This document shows positions 1-7,991 of a stretch of 55,253 nucleotides of DNA, in pieces. The stretch is from an uncultured Proteiniphilum sp. (lineage in GTDB: Bacteria > Bacteroidota > Bacteroidia > Bacteroidales > Dysgonomonadaceae). Location of the stretch: NCBI GenBank assembly GCA_927407015.1, contig CAKMJT010000023.1:1-55253 (forward strand). Direction: 5' to 3'. Under the pieces are notes generated by a model that was given only the letters and a program-made list of their open reading frames with translations, was not told the DNA's origin and ran no database searches. Position 1 is the stretch's first letter. Every line of letters starts with the position of its first letter. A program made the position numbers and the translations under genes.

Positions 1-382
1 TGCTGCCACCCACACCATAAGCAACATAAGGACCGGCATGAAACACGATCCGTGTTCCGGGAGTTACATCAACTTTATACGCTAAATGAACCGGAAGTTG
101 CAGGTACATCAGGTTCTCAGTATAATCTACTGATTCTGACTCGAACTTATACCCTTTTGTGGTGAAAAACAATCCGGTCTGGAGAGCCATGCTGGGAGCA
201 AAATCATAGTCTGCAGCCAGACCCACATGAAATCCAATCTTGGGGTTTTTATCATTCACCTCATCGTCATAGACTAAATTCGACATGTTTACGCCTCCTT
301 TAATTCCCAGGTTCAACTGCGCGCTTACGGCCGTCACTATGGCTAGCATCATCACTAGTGCTGTTAATCTCATTTTTTTCAT
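1..382 (-). CDS. Outer-membrane beta-barrel protein, PorT-like (partial, C-terminus outside window)
   Basis: The reading frame starts at an ATG whose first base is 382 and runs off the left edge, giving about 127 N-terminal residues. It opens with MKKMRLTALVMMLAIVTAVS-AQ, a typical signal peptide cleaved near the AQ. Mature sequence then begins with LNLGIKGGVNMSNL and alternating hydrophobic stretches such as LQTGLFFTTKGYKF and YLQLPVHLAYK. This pattern belongs to the OMP_b-brl_2 (PorT-like) eight-stranded barrel family of Bacteroidota. The role is unknown beyond being an outer-membrane barrel; I infer no ligand. A TAGTTTTG sequence on the minus strand (429-436) could be its -7 promoter element. 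The rest of the gene cannot be judged here. Confidence 0.8.
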   Translation of the reverse strand, partial: MKKMRLTALVMMLAIVTAVSAQLNLGIKGGVNMSNLVYDDEVNDKNPKIGFHVGLAADYDFAPSMALQTGLFFTTKGYKFESESVDYTENLMYLQLPVHLAYKVDVTPGTRIVFHAGPYVAYGVGGS

Positions 383-646
383 AATTCAATTCATTAAGTT
401 AAGTTTGTTCGTTTGAAAATTCTGTATTCAAAACTACTCTTAAAACAGTTGTTTCGGTATTTTGTTCGAGCACTGCTGTTTTTTTAAGCCTGACTATGGT
501 CAGCAGACAGATGCATACGTATGGATCGGACGCCCAATCATACCAAATAAACGGTTTGTATACCTGTGTGATCACATTAATGTGATCCGGATGGATCCAC
601 TCAGGGTGCTGACGTCGGTTAACAACCGCCTCGGGTGATTTTCCGG
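383..646. other. Intergenic region with an 18-bp perfect palindrome
   Basis: I find no convincing gene between the barrel gene and the M16 peptidase. The stretch holds a possible minus-strand -7 box (TAGTTTTG, 429-436) for the barrel gene, a perfect 18-bp palindrome at 570-587, and a short inverted repeat CGGTT-aac-AACCG at 616-628. The last lies downstream of the M16 stop codon but lacks a T-run on the minus strand, so it is not a convincing terminator. Confidence 0.5.
570..587. promoter_or_regulatory. Perfect palindrome, possible operator
   Basis: GATCACATTAATGTGATC is an exact 18-bp inverted repeat with no spacer. It contains the TGTGA/TCACA-like half sites seen in CRP/FNR-family operators, but with a different geometry. 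It lies about 190 bases upstream of the barrel gene start, too far for a classic promoter operator of that gene unless an upstream promoter is used. The symmetry is seen directly; the regulatory role is a guess. Confidence 0.3.
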
Positions 647-1864
647 TTAAGAATAGCTTAATTCAAACAGCGGGAAAGAAAAAAGTTCATTGGCAACCTC
701 TGTAATCTCCCGTGAAGTAATCGCGTCAATTTTAGAGAACAGCTCATCCAGTGAAGTGTACCGATTGAAATGCAGATAATTCTTCGCCATTCCCAATGCA
801 TTGTTCTCATTGTTCTCCGAAGCAATACCCAATTGTCCCTTCCATTGTCTTTTAGCCAGCAAGAGCTGTACGGGAGTCAATCCGGTCTCCTTTATCCTCT
901 CAATTTCTTTTTGGATCAACCGGATACATTGTTTCCTGTTTTTCGGATCACAGGCAAAATAGATGGCAAACAGACCGGTATCGGTATAAAAAGTAACGCT
1001 GGACTCCACGTTGTAGGCAAGCCCATGCTTCTCTCTGAGTGAAACATTGAAACGACTGTTCATATTTCCACCCCCAAGTAAATTATTGAGGAGATACAGG
1101 GCATATTTTCCGGGATGATGCATGCTGAAGGTGTTACGCCCCATCATCACATGCGATTGGGCCGTATTTTTACTAAACTGATCGGTGCGGGGGGGAAAAA
1201 GATGGGGAACAATTCTCTCTTTTACCGGTAATATTTCCGGGGTCACCGTAAAGAACTTCTCCACCTGACGGATTATTCTCTCAAAGGAGGTCTTCCCGAA
1301 AGAGAAGAAAACCATTTCTGTGGGCTGGTACTGCCGTTTCACGAAGCGCATGATGCTCTCCCGGTTGAAAGATTGCAGCGAGGCAGGGTCACCCAAGACA
1401 TAGTGTCCAATTTCATGACCGGCATACACCATATTCTCAAAATCGTCATAGATCAGCTCCGATGGCGAGTCGTAGTAAGAGTTGATTTCATCGAGAATAA
1501 CCTCCCGCTCGCGTTCAATCTGATGCGGTGCAAAATCGGAATGAAAAAGAATATCACTCAACAGCTCTGCAGCGCGGGAAAAGTATTCCTCCAGAAAGGC
1601 TGAGTAGAAAAATGTCTCTTCCTTGGTAGTGTAGGCGTTCAACTCACCTCCCACGCTTTCCATCCGGTTGGCAATATGATGTGCCTTGCGTTTTTGTGTT
1701 CCCTTGAACAACATATGCTCCACCAGATGGGCCATACCGTACTCACCGGGGTACTCGTCGCGGGTGCCGGTGTTCACCACGACGCCACAATAGGATATTT
1801 CTGAAGGAAACTGGCGGTGTATGATACGAAGGCCGTTCGATAATGTATGTGTCTGAACCATCAT
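647..1864 (-). CDS. M16 family zinc peptidase (insulinase/PqqL/processing-peptidase type)
   Basis: A 405-residue single-unit M16 metallopeptidase. The inverted zinc motif HxxEH is seen as H46-L-V-E49-H50 (MAHLVEHMLFKGT), and the third ligand is E126 in VILDEINSYYD, 77 residues further on as the family requires. The C-terminal half carries the M16_C domain, with GGGNMNSRFNVSLREKHGLAY containing the substrate-binding R/Y region. There is no signal peptide, so cytoplasmic action is likely. Bacterial homologues form dimers and degrade small peptides or presequence-like substrates. The start has two adjacent ATG codons (1864 and 1861). It lies 15 bases after the AlkD-type gene on the same strand, so the two are probably co-transcribed. 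Actual substrates cannot be told from sequence. Confidence 0.92.
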   Translation of the reverse strand: MMVQTHTLSNGLRIIHRQFPSEISYCGVVVNTGTRDEYPGEYGMAHLVEHMLFKGTQKRKAHHIANRMESVGGELNAYTTKEETFFYSAFLEEYFSRAAELLSDILFHSDFAPHQIEREREVILDEINSYYDSPSELIYDDFENMVYAGHEIGHYVLGDPASLQSFNRESIMRFVKRQYQPTEMVFFSFGKTSFERIIRQVEKFFTVTPEILPVKERIVPHLFPPRTDQFSKNTAQSHVMMGRNTFSMHHPGKYALYLLNNLLGGGNMNSRFNVSLREKHGLAYNVESSVTFYTDTGLFAIYFACDPKNRKQCIRLIQKEIERIKETGLTPVQLLLAKRQWKGQLGIASENNENNALGMAKNYLHFNRYTSLDELFSKIDAITSREITEVANELFSFPLFELSYS

Positions 1865-1879
1865 TGTAATATGCTATCT

Positions 1880-2584
1880 CTAAGTCCGCTGCATGTAGTT
1901 TTTTTTCTGCTCCGGCGTTAACCGCTCAATGGCATAGCGCAGCATCGTTCGGGGCATCACCCTGCTGTGCCTGTCCATAAAACCGGTGAGGGCTTTCTCA
2001 TCGCGTTTCCCTGCTTCACGCAGCATCCAGCCACAGGCTTTGTGCATCAGGTCATGTTGGTGGGTAAGGAACATCTCCGCCAGTCTCAGGATATCGGTAA
2101 AATCACTGTTCCGGATGAATGCCAGGGTAGACACAACCGCGATACGCTGATCCCACAGTAAACGACTTTCGGCAAGCCGGTACAATAGGGAACGGTCATC
2201 TTTATCTTTCAACCACTCGCCGACAATGTGGTAAGCTGATAAATCGACCAGATCCCAGTTATTCACCCGTGATGTGCGGGAAAGATAAAAATCGACGATC
2301 TCTTTCCGTTTCATCGCATCGGCACTTTTAAACTGTGCAACGAGTATCATCAGGGCGCAGAGCCTGCACTCATGCATTGCATCGTCCAGCAACCGGTCCA
2401 GTTCAGTGAATGAGGCCTGACCATTGGCTTTGGCCACCTTTCGTGTTTCAGGAACAGTACAACCGATAAACAGGTCTCCCTCACCATACTCTCCTATACC
2501 TGTTTTAAAAAAATAGGCCGCATGGCTGGCCTTTTCGGCGTTTCCAAAGCGCATCAACGCTTCTTTTATGATTTGTGCTATCAT
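1880..2584 (-). CDS. AlkD-like DNA alkylation repair protein (DNA glycosylase)
   Basis: A 234-residue all-helical HEAT-like repeat protein of the AlkC/AlkD superfamily, which excises positively charged alkylated purines from DNA without base flipping. Residues that match the known Bacillus cereus AlkD active-site set (W109, D113, R148, W187) appear at almost the same numbers: W110 and D114 in NNWDLVDLSAYH, R147 in WDQRIAVV, and W186 in HKACGWMLREAGKRD. Length is typical. It precedes the M16 peptidase by 15 bases. The N-terminus is preceded closely by what looks like a fragment of another gene, so its own promoter is not obvious. Activity is inferred from residue conservation. Confidence 0.9.
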   Translation of the reverse strand: MIAQIIKEALMRFGNAEKASHAAYFFKTGIGEYGEGDLFIGCTVPETRKVAKANGQASFTELDRLLDDAMHECRLCALMILVAQFKSADAMKRKEIVDFYLSRTSRVNNWDLVDLSAYHIVGEWLKDKDDRSLLYRLAESRLLWDQRIAVVSTLAFIRNSDFTDILRLAEMFLTHQHDLMHKACGWMLREAGKRDEKALTGFMDRHSRVMPRTMLRYAIERLTPEQKKNYMQRT

Positions 2585-2717
2585 TCCATTGGATCAGTAA
2601 AACACCCCAGCTCACACCTTCCGGTATTCGCAGTTCCCGATCGTAATAACCGTAATTGCCTTCCAGCGCTCTCATTCCCTCTGGTTTCAGACGGTATGCC
2701 ATCAATACTCTCTTCAT
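2585..2717 (-). pseudogene. Possible remnant of a D-2-hydroxyacid dehydrogenase N-terminus
   Basis: On the minus strand an ATG at 2717 opens a frame reading MKRVLMAYRLKPEGMRALEG, then roughly 25 more residues including RIPEGVSWGV, before running out of frame into the AlkD gene. The opening pattern (short hydrophobic strand, AYRL, PEG, aLEG, later a strand ending PEG) resembles the first 45 residues of NAD-dependent D-2-hydroxyacid dehydrogenases. No nucleotide-binding GxGxxG region follows. I read it as the left-over 5' end of a gene joined to, or deleted up to, the AlkD gene. The family assignment comes from memory of such N-termini and is weak; it could equally be a short chance frame. Confidence 0.3.
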
Positions 2718-2825
2718 ATGTCAAGCTATTTGCAGATCCGTTTATCTTGTGCCGGATGACCAGTGTCCGTTTTAACGAGCAATCGCCGGGAAATGTTTTG
2801 AAAAATTGCTCAGGATGTGCATAAA

Positions 2826-2850
2826 ACAAAAAAACGAGCCGTTAGACTCG
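2826..2850 (-). terminator. Rho-independent terminator of the tRNA-Asn pair
   Basis: On the minus strand CGAGTC-taac-GGCTCG forms a 6-bp stem (one G-U pair) immediately followed by a run of eight T. It lies 8 bases past the 3' end of the second tRNA, as expected for the end of a short tRNA transcript. Confidence 0.75.
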
Positions 2851-2858
2851 CTTCTCAG

Positions 2859-2932
2859 CTCTTCAGGTAGGACTTGAACCTACGACCCTCTGATTAACAG
2901 TCAGATGCTCTAACCGACTGAGCTACTGAAGA
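2859..2932 (-). tRNA. tRNA-Asn (GTT), copy 2 of a tandem pair
   Basis: Read on the minus strand, 74 bases fold as a full cloverleaf: acceptor TCTTCAG/CTGAAGA with discriminator G, D-arm AGCTCAGTCGGTTAGAGC, anticodon loop CTGTTAA giving anticodon GTT (Asn), and T-arm GGTTCAAGTCC. No CCA is encoded. It is identical to the copy at 2965-3038, lies 32 bases downstream of it, and is followed by a terminator. Confidence 0.95.
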
Positions 2933-2964
2933 ATATGTTCACCCCTGAATAATTTACTTTTCTG

Positions 2965-3038
2965 CTCTTCAGGTAGGACTTGAACCTACGACCCTCTGAT
3001 TAACAGTCAGATGCTCTAACCGACTGAGCTACTGAAGA
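2965..3038 (-). tRNA. tRNA-Asn (GTT), copy 1 of a tandem pair
   Basis: Same 74-base cloverleaf as the downstream copy, with anticodon GTT read from the loop CTGTTAA. A good Bacteroidota promoter (TTGG, 20 bases, TACTTTTG on the minus strand) lies about 30 bases upstream, so this copy is transcribed first and both probably come from one precursor. Confidence 0.95.
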
Positions 3039-3067
3039 ATTTTCTGTTCTTTTTCCGAAAAGTGATG

Positions 3068-3098
3068 CAAAAGTAGTATATTTTTCCGAATTAACCAA
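3068..3098 (-). promoter_or_regulatory. Promoter of the tRNA-Asn pair
   Basis: On the minus strand, TTG at 3098-3096, a 20-base spacer, and TACTTTTG at 3075-3068 match the Bacteroidota -33/-7 consensus (TTTG ... TAnnTTTG). The tRNA 5' end is 30 bases downstream. Confidence 0.65.
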
Positions 3099-3176
3099 CA
3101 GCTGTGACAAAAAAGTTGATAATCGGCTGCAATTGGGTAAAATGAGTGCCTGAGGCTCAAAAATAATCTGCCGGAT

Positions 3177-3206
3177 TTTGGGATTTAAAACTTTTTATTA
3201 CCTTTG
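3177..3206 (+). promoter_or_regulatory. Promoter of the PRiA4-like gene and miaA
   Basis: TTTG (3177-3180), an 18-base spacer, and TACCTTTG (3199-3206) fit the Bacteroidota promoter form. The next start codon is at 3240. Confidence 0.55.
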
Positions 3207-3239
3207 AAACGTCATAAATCAGCATAAACAAAGATCAAA

Positions 3240-3797
3240 ATGATTTTCAAATTTCTAATTCTTTCCGATGAAGTAGACAACTTCAAAAGAGAAATAAAAA
3301 TTGATGCCGATGCCACCTTTTTCGATTTCTACCAGGCCATTTTAGCATGCACCGGTTTTAGCAATGAAGAGATGGCTTCGTTCTTCCTGTGTGACAACAA
3401 ATGGCGGAAACAGCAGGAGATCACACTGGTGGAGATGGACACTTATTCAGATGAAGACTCATTTACGATGGCTGAATGCATTCTGGGTGACTATCTGGAA
3501 GATGAAAAACAAAAACTGATATATGTATTCGATTATCTGACCGAACGCGCACTATATATAGAATTATCGGAGATTATCCCCGGCAAGAACCTGAAGTCCC
3601 CCGTTTGCACCCTTTCCGAAGGAGATGCACCAGTACAGTTACAGCACATCGAAGAGCTGAAACCGGACAGTGTATCCATGGATCTGGGAGAAACCTTCTT
3701 CGGTGATGAGAGTTTCGACATGGAAGAACTGGACAAGGAAGGATTTGAAGGATTGGACGACATTTCAGTGAAAACCAATGAAGGAGACCTCTTTTGA
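3240..3797 (+). CDS. PRiA4 ORF3-like (PF07929-type) protein of unknown function
   Basis: A 185-residue soluble protein. The N-terminal two thirds ([19 protein letters not shown], then [11 protein letters not shown] and [10 protein letters not shown], later [17 protein letters not shown]) have the beta-grasp-like layout of the plasmid pRiA4b ORF-3/IS1096-passenger family, which is common in Bacteroidota chromosomes and has no established role. The last 45 residues are strongly acidic ([18 protein letters not shown]). Its stop codon overlaps the TTG start of miaA, so the two are translationally coupled, and this order suggests a shared transcript from the 3177 promoter. No catalytic motif is visible. 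Confidence 0.8.
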   Translation: MIFKFLILSDEVDNFKREIKIDADATFFDFYQAILACTGFSNEEMASFFLCDNKWRKQQEITLVEMDTYSDEDSFTMAECILGDYLEDEKQKLIYVFDYLTERALYIELSEIIPGKNLKSPVCTLSEGDAPVQLQHIEELKPDSVSMDLGETFFGDESFDMEELDKEGFEGLDDISVKTNEGDLF

Positions 3798-4723
3798 ATA
3801 CCCTCCTTGTGCTGCTGGGCCCGACGGGTGTCGGGAAAACGGAATGGAGCCTGCGCATTGCCGAAACACTAAATTGCCCCATTCTTTCGGCAGATTCACG
3901 ACAGATATACAAAGGAATGACCATCGGTACGGCAGCACCTGCAAAAGAACAACTGCTGCGCGTACCCCATCATTTTGTGGGAATACTACAACCTGAGGAA
4001 TATTACAGTGCCAGTCAGTTTGAGGTGGAGGCTGTTACCCTGATCGAACAGCTCTTTCAAACACATCACTGTGTGATGATGACCGGCGGCTCCATGCTGT
4101 ATATAGACGCGGTGTGCCACGGCATTGATGAGATTCCCGCCATCGATGAGAAACTGAGAAGAGAAGTGTATGCCCTCTATCAGTCAGAAGGGCTGGGTGC
4201 TATCCGCTCACGGCTGAAGATGCTCGATCCACTGTTCTACAACGAGGTCGACCTGAAAAATCCCAAACGAGTGATCCATGCGCTTGAAGTGTGTCTGATG
4301 GCAGGCAAACCCTATTCTTCACTACGCACCAAACAGCGGAAAGAGAGGCCGTTCCGGATCCTGAAAGTAGGATTCGGGAGAGATCGCAGGGAGCTGTACG
4401 ACCGCATTAACAAACGGGTGGACGAGATGATAAAGCAGGGGCTGGTGGAGGAGGCACGTCATTTTTATCCACAACGACACCTCAATTCACTCAACACAGT
4501 AGGTTACAAGGAACTCTTTGACCATTTCGACGGTAACAGCACACTCGAATTTGCGATTGAGAAGATAAAGCAACACACCCGCAACTACGCTCGCAAGCAG
4601 ATGACCTGGTTTCAGAAAGACCGGGAGATTCACTGGATCAATTTATCGGATGAACGGCTGGATGTGGAAAAAGAAGTGATCGCACTACTGTCACTGGGGG
4701 ATGACGATTGTTTATTGGCGTAG
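3794..4723 (+). CDS. miaA: tRNA dimethylallyltransferase MiaA
   Basis: Transfers the dimethylallyl group from DMAPP to N6 of A37 in tRNAs reading codons that begin with U. The 309-residue protein has the P-loop GPTGVGKT at residues 9-16, the [16 protein letters not shown] substrate loop, and the C-terminal NTVGYKEL and [15 protein letters not shown] motifs, all diagnostic of MiaA. The start is a TTG at 3794 that overlaps the previous stop by four bases (TTGA); AAGGAG at 3781-3786 is an unusually good ribosome binding site for this phylum and supports that start. The end of the gene contains the rpoN promoter. Confidence 0.97.
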   Translation: MNTLLVLLGPTGVGKTEWSLRIAETLNCPILSADSRQIYKGMTIGTAAPAKEQLLRVPHHFVGILQPEEYYSASQFEVEAVTLIEQLFQTHHCVMMTGGSMLYIDAVCHGIDEIPAIDEKLRREVYALYQSEGLGAIRSRLKMLDPLFYNEVDLKNPKRVIHALEVCLMAGKPYSSLRTKQRKERPFRILKVGFGRDRRELYDRINKRVDEMIKQGLVEEARHFYPQRHLNSLNTVGYKELFDHFDGNSTLEFAIEKIKQHTRNYARKQMTWFQKDREIHWINLSDERLDVEKEVIALLSLGDDDCLLA

Positions 4724-4738
4724 AATTATTTATCTTTG
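4708..4738 (+). promoter_or_regulatory. rpoN promoter inside the end of miaA
   Basis: TTG (4708-4710), a 20-base spacer and TATCTTTG (4731-4738) match the Bacteroidota consensus. A TTG inside this -7 box (4736) is in frame with rpoN but cannot be the start codon of a transcript beginning downstream of it. This favours the ATG at 4766. Confidence 0.65.
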
Positions 4739-4765
4739 CTTTCAAATTATCTCTTTACAACAGCT

Positions 4766-6220
4766 ATGGTGCTGAGGCAACAACAGGAACTGAAACAAAC
4801 ACAACGGCTTTCTCCGCTGCAAATGCAGGTGATCAAGCTCGTGGAGCTGAACACTGTGGAAGTGGAAGACCGCATCAAACAGGAGGTGGAAGATAATCCT
4901 GCGCTGGAGACGACTGATACTGAACTGTCGAATGATATGGATAACGAAGACAGGGAGGGAAGTGAGCATAATCTCTCCCAGGAAGAGATCATCCTGGGTG
5001 ATTACCTTTCGGACGATGATATACCGGATTACCACATCAATGCAACGCACCAGAAAAGTGAATCCAACTTCATAGAAATCAGTTACTACGATGACAAATC
5101 GCTCAGCGATTCGCTATTGGAACAGATTGGCCTGCTGAATCTGGACCCACGCAAACAGCTCATCGCGGAATATATCATCGGCAACCTCGATGAAAACGGT
5201 TACCTCCAACGCGATCTGCTGTCTATCTCCGACGATCTGCTGTTCCAGCAACAGATTGAAGTCTCCCCCCTGCAACTGGAAGATGTGCTGTATGAGATAC
5301 AGGACCTCGACCCTGCGGGCGTCTGTGCCCGCGATCTGCAGGAGTGCCTGCTGCTGCAGCTGGCGCGCTGTGAACCCACGCCTCCCATTACACTGGCGAC
5401 GGAAATCCTCACAGATTATTTTGAGGAATTTTCCCGCAAGCATTATGAAAAGATCATCCGCCAGATGAATATCACGCCAGATGATCTGCGGGATGCCATT
5501 GCTGAGATCACATCGTTGAACCCCAAGCCGGGAAATGCGCTGGGCGGCACGTTGCAGACGGCAATGAACAACATCACTCCCGACTTCATCGTAGACTCAT
5601 ACAATGGCCAGGTCACCATACAGCTCAACAACAGCAATATCCCCAGCCTGCATGTGAACCGCAGTTTTACGGAGATGTTAAAGGGTTACAACGACAACAA
5701 AGAAAGCATGTCGGCCGACGATAAGCAGGCAATGCTCTTCATGAAACAAAAGGTAGACTCCGCCAAATGGTTTATCGATGCGGTGAGGCAACGGCAGCAC
5801 ACGTTACAGAGGACCATGGAGGCCATTGTGAACATTCAATATGATTTCTTCCTCACGGAAGATGAATCACAGCTCAAACCGATGATACTGAAAGATGTAG
5901 CCGAGAGGACAGGCTTCGACATATCCACCGTCTCCCGTGTGAGCAACAGTAAATACGTGCAAACCAACACGGGTATTTATCCGCTGAAGTACTTCTTCTC
6001 TGAAGCCATGCAGACCAATGAAGGGGAAGACATCTCTTCGAGGGAGGTGAAGATGATCCTGAAGGAGAGCATCGGGAATGAGGATACCGGCAAACCGCTT
6101 ACTGATGATCAGCTGACCCGGATTCTGAACGAAAAGGGGTATGTGATCGCACGCCGTACTGTGGCAAAATATCGCGAACAATTGAACATTCCTGTGTCCC
6201 GTTTAAGAAAAAAAATATAA
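4766..6220 (+). CDS. rpoN: RNA polymerase sigma-54 factor RpoN
   Basis: Alternative sigma factor recognising -24/-12 promoters and needing AAA+ activators. From the ATG at 4766 the protein has 484 residues. Region I begins LRQQQELKQTQRLSPLQMQ with the Q/L-rich activator-interacting segment and NPALE motif. An acidic region II follows, then the core-binding domain, a helix-turn-helix (DVAERTGFDISTVSRVSNSK), and near the C-terminus the RpoN box ARRTVAKYRE. A frame starting at a TTG at 4736 would add 10 residues, but that TTG lies in the -7 promoter element. The PAP2-like gene follows after 31 bases. No cognate enhancer-binding protein is seen in the window. Confidence 0.96.
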   Translation: MVLRQQQELKQTQRLSPLQMQVIKLVELNTVEVEDRIKQEVEDNPALETTDTELSNDMDNEDREGSEHNLSQEEIILGDYLSDDDIPDYHINATHQKSESNFIEISYYDDKSLSDSLLEQIGLLNLDPRKQLIAEYIIGNLDENGYLQRDLLSISDDLLFQQQIEVSPLQLEDVLYEIQDLDPAGVCARDLQECLLLQLARCEPTPPITLATEILTDYFEEFSRKHYEKIIRQMNITPDDLRDAIAEITSLNPKPGNALGGTLQTAMNNITPDFIVDSYNGQVTIQLNNSNIPSLHVNRSFTEMLKGYNDNKESMSADDKQAMLFMKQKVDSAKWFIDAVRQRQHTLQRTMEAIVNIQYDFFLTEDESQLKPMILKDVAERTGFDISTVSRVSNSKYVQTNTGIYPLKYFFSEAMQTNEGEDISSREVKMILKESIGNEDTGKPLTDDQLTRILNEKGYVIARRTVAKYREQLNIPVSRLRKKI

Positions 6221-6251
6221 CTTTGCCCTTTATTGTAAGGAAAGCCATCGG

Positions 6252-6866
6252 ATGAAGTCTATCGCACACGTAATCTCCACCATCTTCCAGCCTCTGTTGA
6301 TGCCCACCTACGGGGTGATGCTCCTTTTTGTATACACCTATCTCGGGTCCATGTACAGTCATCAGTTCTGGCCGGTTATCACGCCGGTGGTGCTTTTCTC
6401 CTTCATCGTCCCCGCCATTTTGATTATCATGCTCTACCGTATGGGCTTTGTCTCCGATTTATCGCTGAAAGTACGCAGGGAGCGTATCTATCCCTATATC
6501 ATCACCCTCCTCTCCTACTCCGCCATGATTGTTTTCTACTACAGGATGCACATGCCTTTGTGGTTTCTCATGAATATGGCGGCCTCTGTGGTGATCATGA
6601 TCATTGCCATCCTTATCACGCTGAAGTGGAAAATCAGCGCTCATATGTTCGGTATCGGCGGACTGATCGGTGGTGCGATGGCTATAAGTTATTACGTGGA
6701 ACGCTCCAATCCATACTATATGTTTATGGGGCTGTTCATTATAGCGGGTCTGGTAGGCACCTCAAGGCTCATCCTGCGGCGTCACACGCTATACCAGGTA
6801 ATTGCCGGATTTTTTCTGGGATTCATCGTTTCATTTGTCTTTGTATGGATCGGCACACAGGCCTGA
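6252..6866 (+). CDS. PAP2-like integral membrane protein
   Basis: A 204-residue protein with about six membrane segments. The order of features recalls PAP2 phosphatases: K-R-rich loop (SLKVRRERIYP), then KISAHMFGIGG in place of the PSGH motif, then SRLILRRHTLYQVIAGF in place of SRx5HxxxD. In the last motif the usual aspartate is glutamine, so classic phosphatase activity is doubtful, although the S-R and H positions remain. Many Bacteroidota have such a PAP2-like protein next to sigma-54 or cell-envelope genes. A role in lipid or undecaprenyl phosphate metabolism is possible but unproven. Confidence 0.7.
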   Translation: MKSIAHVISTIFQPLLMPTYGVMLLFVYTYLGSMYSHQFWPVITPVVLFSFIVPAILIIMLYRMGFVSDLSLKVRRERIYPYIITLLSYSAMIVFYYRMHMPLWFLMNMAASVVIMIIAILITLKWKISAHMFGIGGLIGGAMAISYYVERSNPYYMFMGLFIIAGLVGTSRLILRRHTLYQVIAGFFLGFIVSFVFVWIGTQA

Positions 6867-6886
6867 ACAGATTCATTTTTCATCCC

Positions 6887-6917
6887 TTTGAGATTCAAAA
6901 ATTAAATTGTACTTTTA
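6887..6917 (+). promoter_or_regulatory. Probable gcvH promoter
   Basis: TTTG (6887-6890), a 19-base spacer and TACTTTTA (6910-6917, last base differing from TAnnTTTG). It lies 33 bases before the gcvH ATG and just after the PAP2-like stop codon. Confidence 0.45.
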
Positions 6918-6950
6918 TCCCATCAAATAAAATTTTAAAATTAAGTCGTT

Positions 6951-7331
6951 ATGAATTTTCCTGAAAATGTAATGTATTCTTCCGATCACGAATGGCTGAG
7001 AGTGGAAGGCAATGAAGCGTACGTGGGTATTACCGATTTTGCACAGGAAGAACTGGGTGAGATTGTGTACGTTGATGTAACTACTGTAGGGGAAACGCTG
7101 GGTCAGGGAGATGTCTTCGGCAGTATCGAAGCCGTGAAAACCGTGTCCGACCTGATGATGCCTGTAGCCGGCGAGGTGCTGGAAATAAATCCTAAACTCG
7201 ACGATGCCCCCGAGCTGGTGAATAAGGATCCGTTTGGGGAAGGATGGATCATCAAAATCGTGCTGCAAAATGCGGAAGAAATCACAGGATTGATGTCAGC
7301 TGAAGCTTATAAAGGATTTATCGGCAAATAG
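6951..7331 (+). CDS. gcvH: Glycine cleavage system H protein
   Basis: Lipoyl carrier protein that shuttles the methylamine intermediate between the P, T and L proteins of the glycine cleavage complex. The 126-residue protein shows the family N-terminus ([12 protein letters not shown]), the lipoylated lysine K63 in [15 protein letters not shown], and the C-terminal [10 protein letters not shown] motif. Length is standard. No gcvT or gcvP lies nearby; H protein is often unlinked from them in Bacteroidota and may also serve in lipoate relay. A terminator follows directly. Confidence 0.97.
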   Translation: MNFPENVMYSSDHEWLRVEGNEAYVGITDFAQEELGEIVYVDVTTVGETLGQGDVFGSIEAVKTVSDLMMPVAGEVLEINPKLDDAPELVNKDPFGEGWIIKIVLQNAEEITGLMSAEAYKGFIGK

Positions 7332-7349
7332 ATTCACGAAACAAAAAAA

Positions 7350-7377
7350 GGAATCACGCATGCAAGTGGTTCCTTTT
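7350..7377 (+). terminator. Terminator after gcvH
   Basis: GGAATCAC (7350-7357) pairs with GTGGTTCC (7366-7373), 8 bp with one G-U pair, followed by TTTT. The A-run on the other side would allow some function in reverse. Confidence 0.7.
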
Positions 7378-7467
7378 CTGAATTAACAGTCACCAACGCG
7401 CCATTGAATCCAAACAGACCCTGACAGGATTCCCGGGCGTTCCACACAGATCGATGTAAAATAATTA

Positions 7468-7983
7468 ATGAATCGTATGAAACCACTCGTTAGCATCATT
7501 ATGGGGAGCACATCCGATCTGCCCGTAATGGAGAAAGCAGCTCAATTCCTCGATGAAATGGAAATACCCTTCGAGATAAATGCCCTGTCGGCACATCGTA
7601 CACCGGAAGAGGTGGAATTATTCGCCACAGGTGCCAGGGAGAAAGGAGTGAAGGTGATTATTGCCGCTGCCGGCATGGCGGCGCACTTGCCCGGAGTAAT
7701 CGCCTCGATGACCACTCTGCCTGTCATCGGTGTACCCATCAACTCGTCGCTCGACGGTCTGGATGCGCTGCTTGCCATCGTACAAATGCCTCCGGGAATA
7801 CCTGTGGCAACGGTCACCATCAACGGTGCCTTGAATGCAGCCATCCTCGCTCTGCAGATAATCGCCACCGGTGATGCATCCGCACAGGAGAAGCTGGCAG
7901 CCTACAAGGTGAGCCTGAAGAACAAAATCACGAAAGCCAACCAGGAGCTGGCAGCCGTGTCCTATAAATACAAAACAAACTAA
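7468..7983 (+). CDS. purE: N5-carboxyaminoimidazole ribonucleotide mutase PurE (class I)
   Basis: Converts N5-CAIR to CAIR in purine synthesis. The 171-residue protein has the class I signatures MGSTSDLPVMEKA near the N-terminus, the SAHRTPEE loop with the catalytic histidine, AAAGMAAHLPGV and the PPGIPVATV motif. The annotated ATG at 7468 has an in-frame alternative at 7477. It is followed 8 bases later by a SIS-domain gene, probably in the same transcript. No purK is seen here. Confidence 0.96.
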   Translation: MNRMKPLVSIIMGSTSDLPVMEKAAQFLDEMEIPFEINALSAHRTPEEVELFATGAREKGVKVIIAAAGMAAHLPGVIASMTTLPVIGVPINSSLDGLDALLAIVQMPPGIPVATVTINGALNAAILALQIIATGDASAQEKLAAYKVSLKNKITKANQELAAVSYKYKTN

Positions 7984-7991
7984 CGTTTGTA

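Noticed and set aside
616..628. CGGTT-aac-AACCG as a terminator of the M16 gene
   Set aside because: Stem is only 5 bp with no T-run on the minus strand.
2581..2829. 82-residue minus-strand frame between AlkD and the tRNA genes
   Set aside because: It begins next to the tRNA terminator, has no family resemblance and overlaps the better-supported remnant frame.
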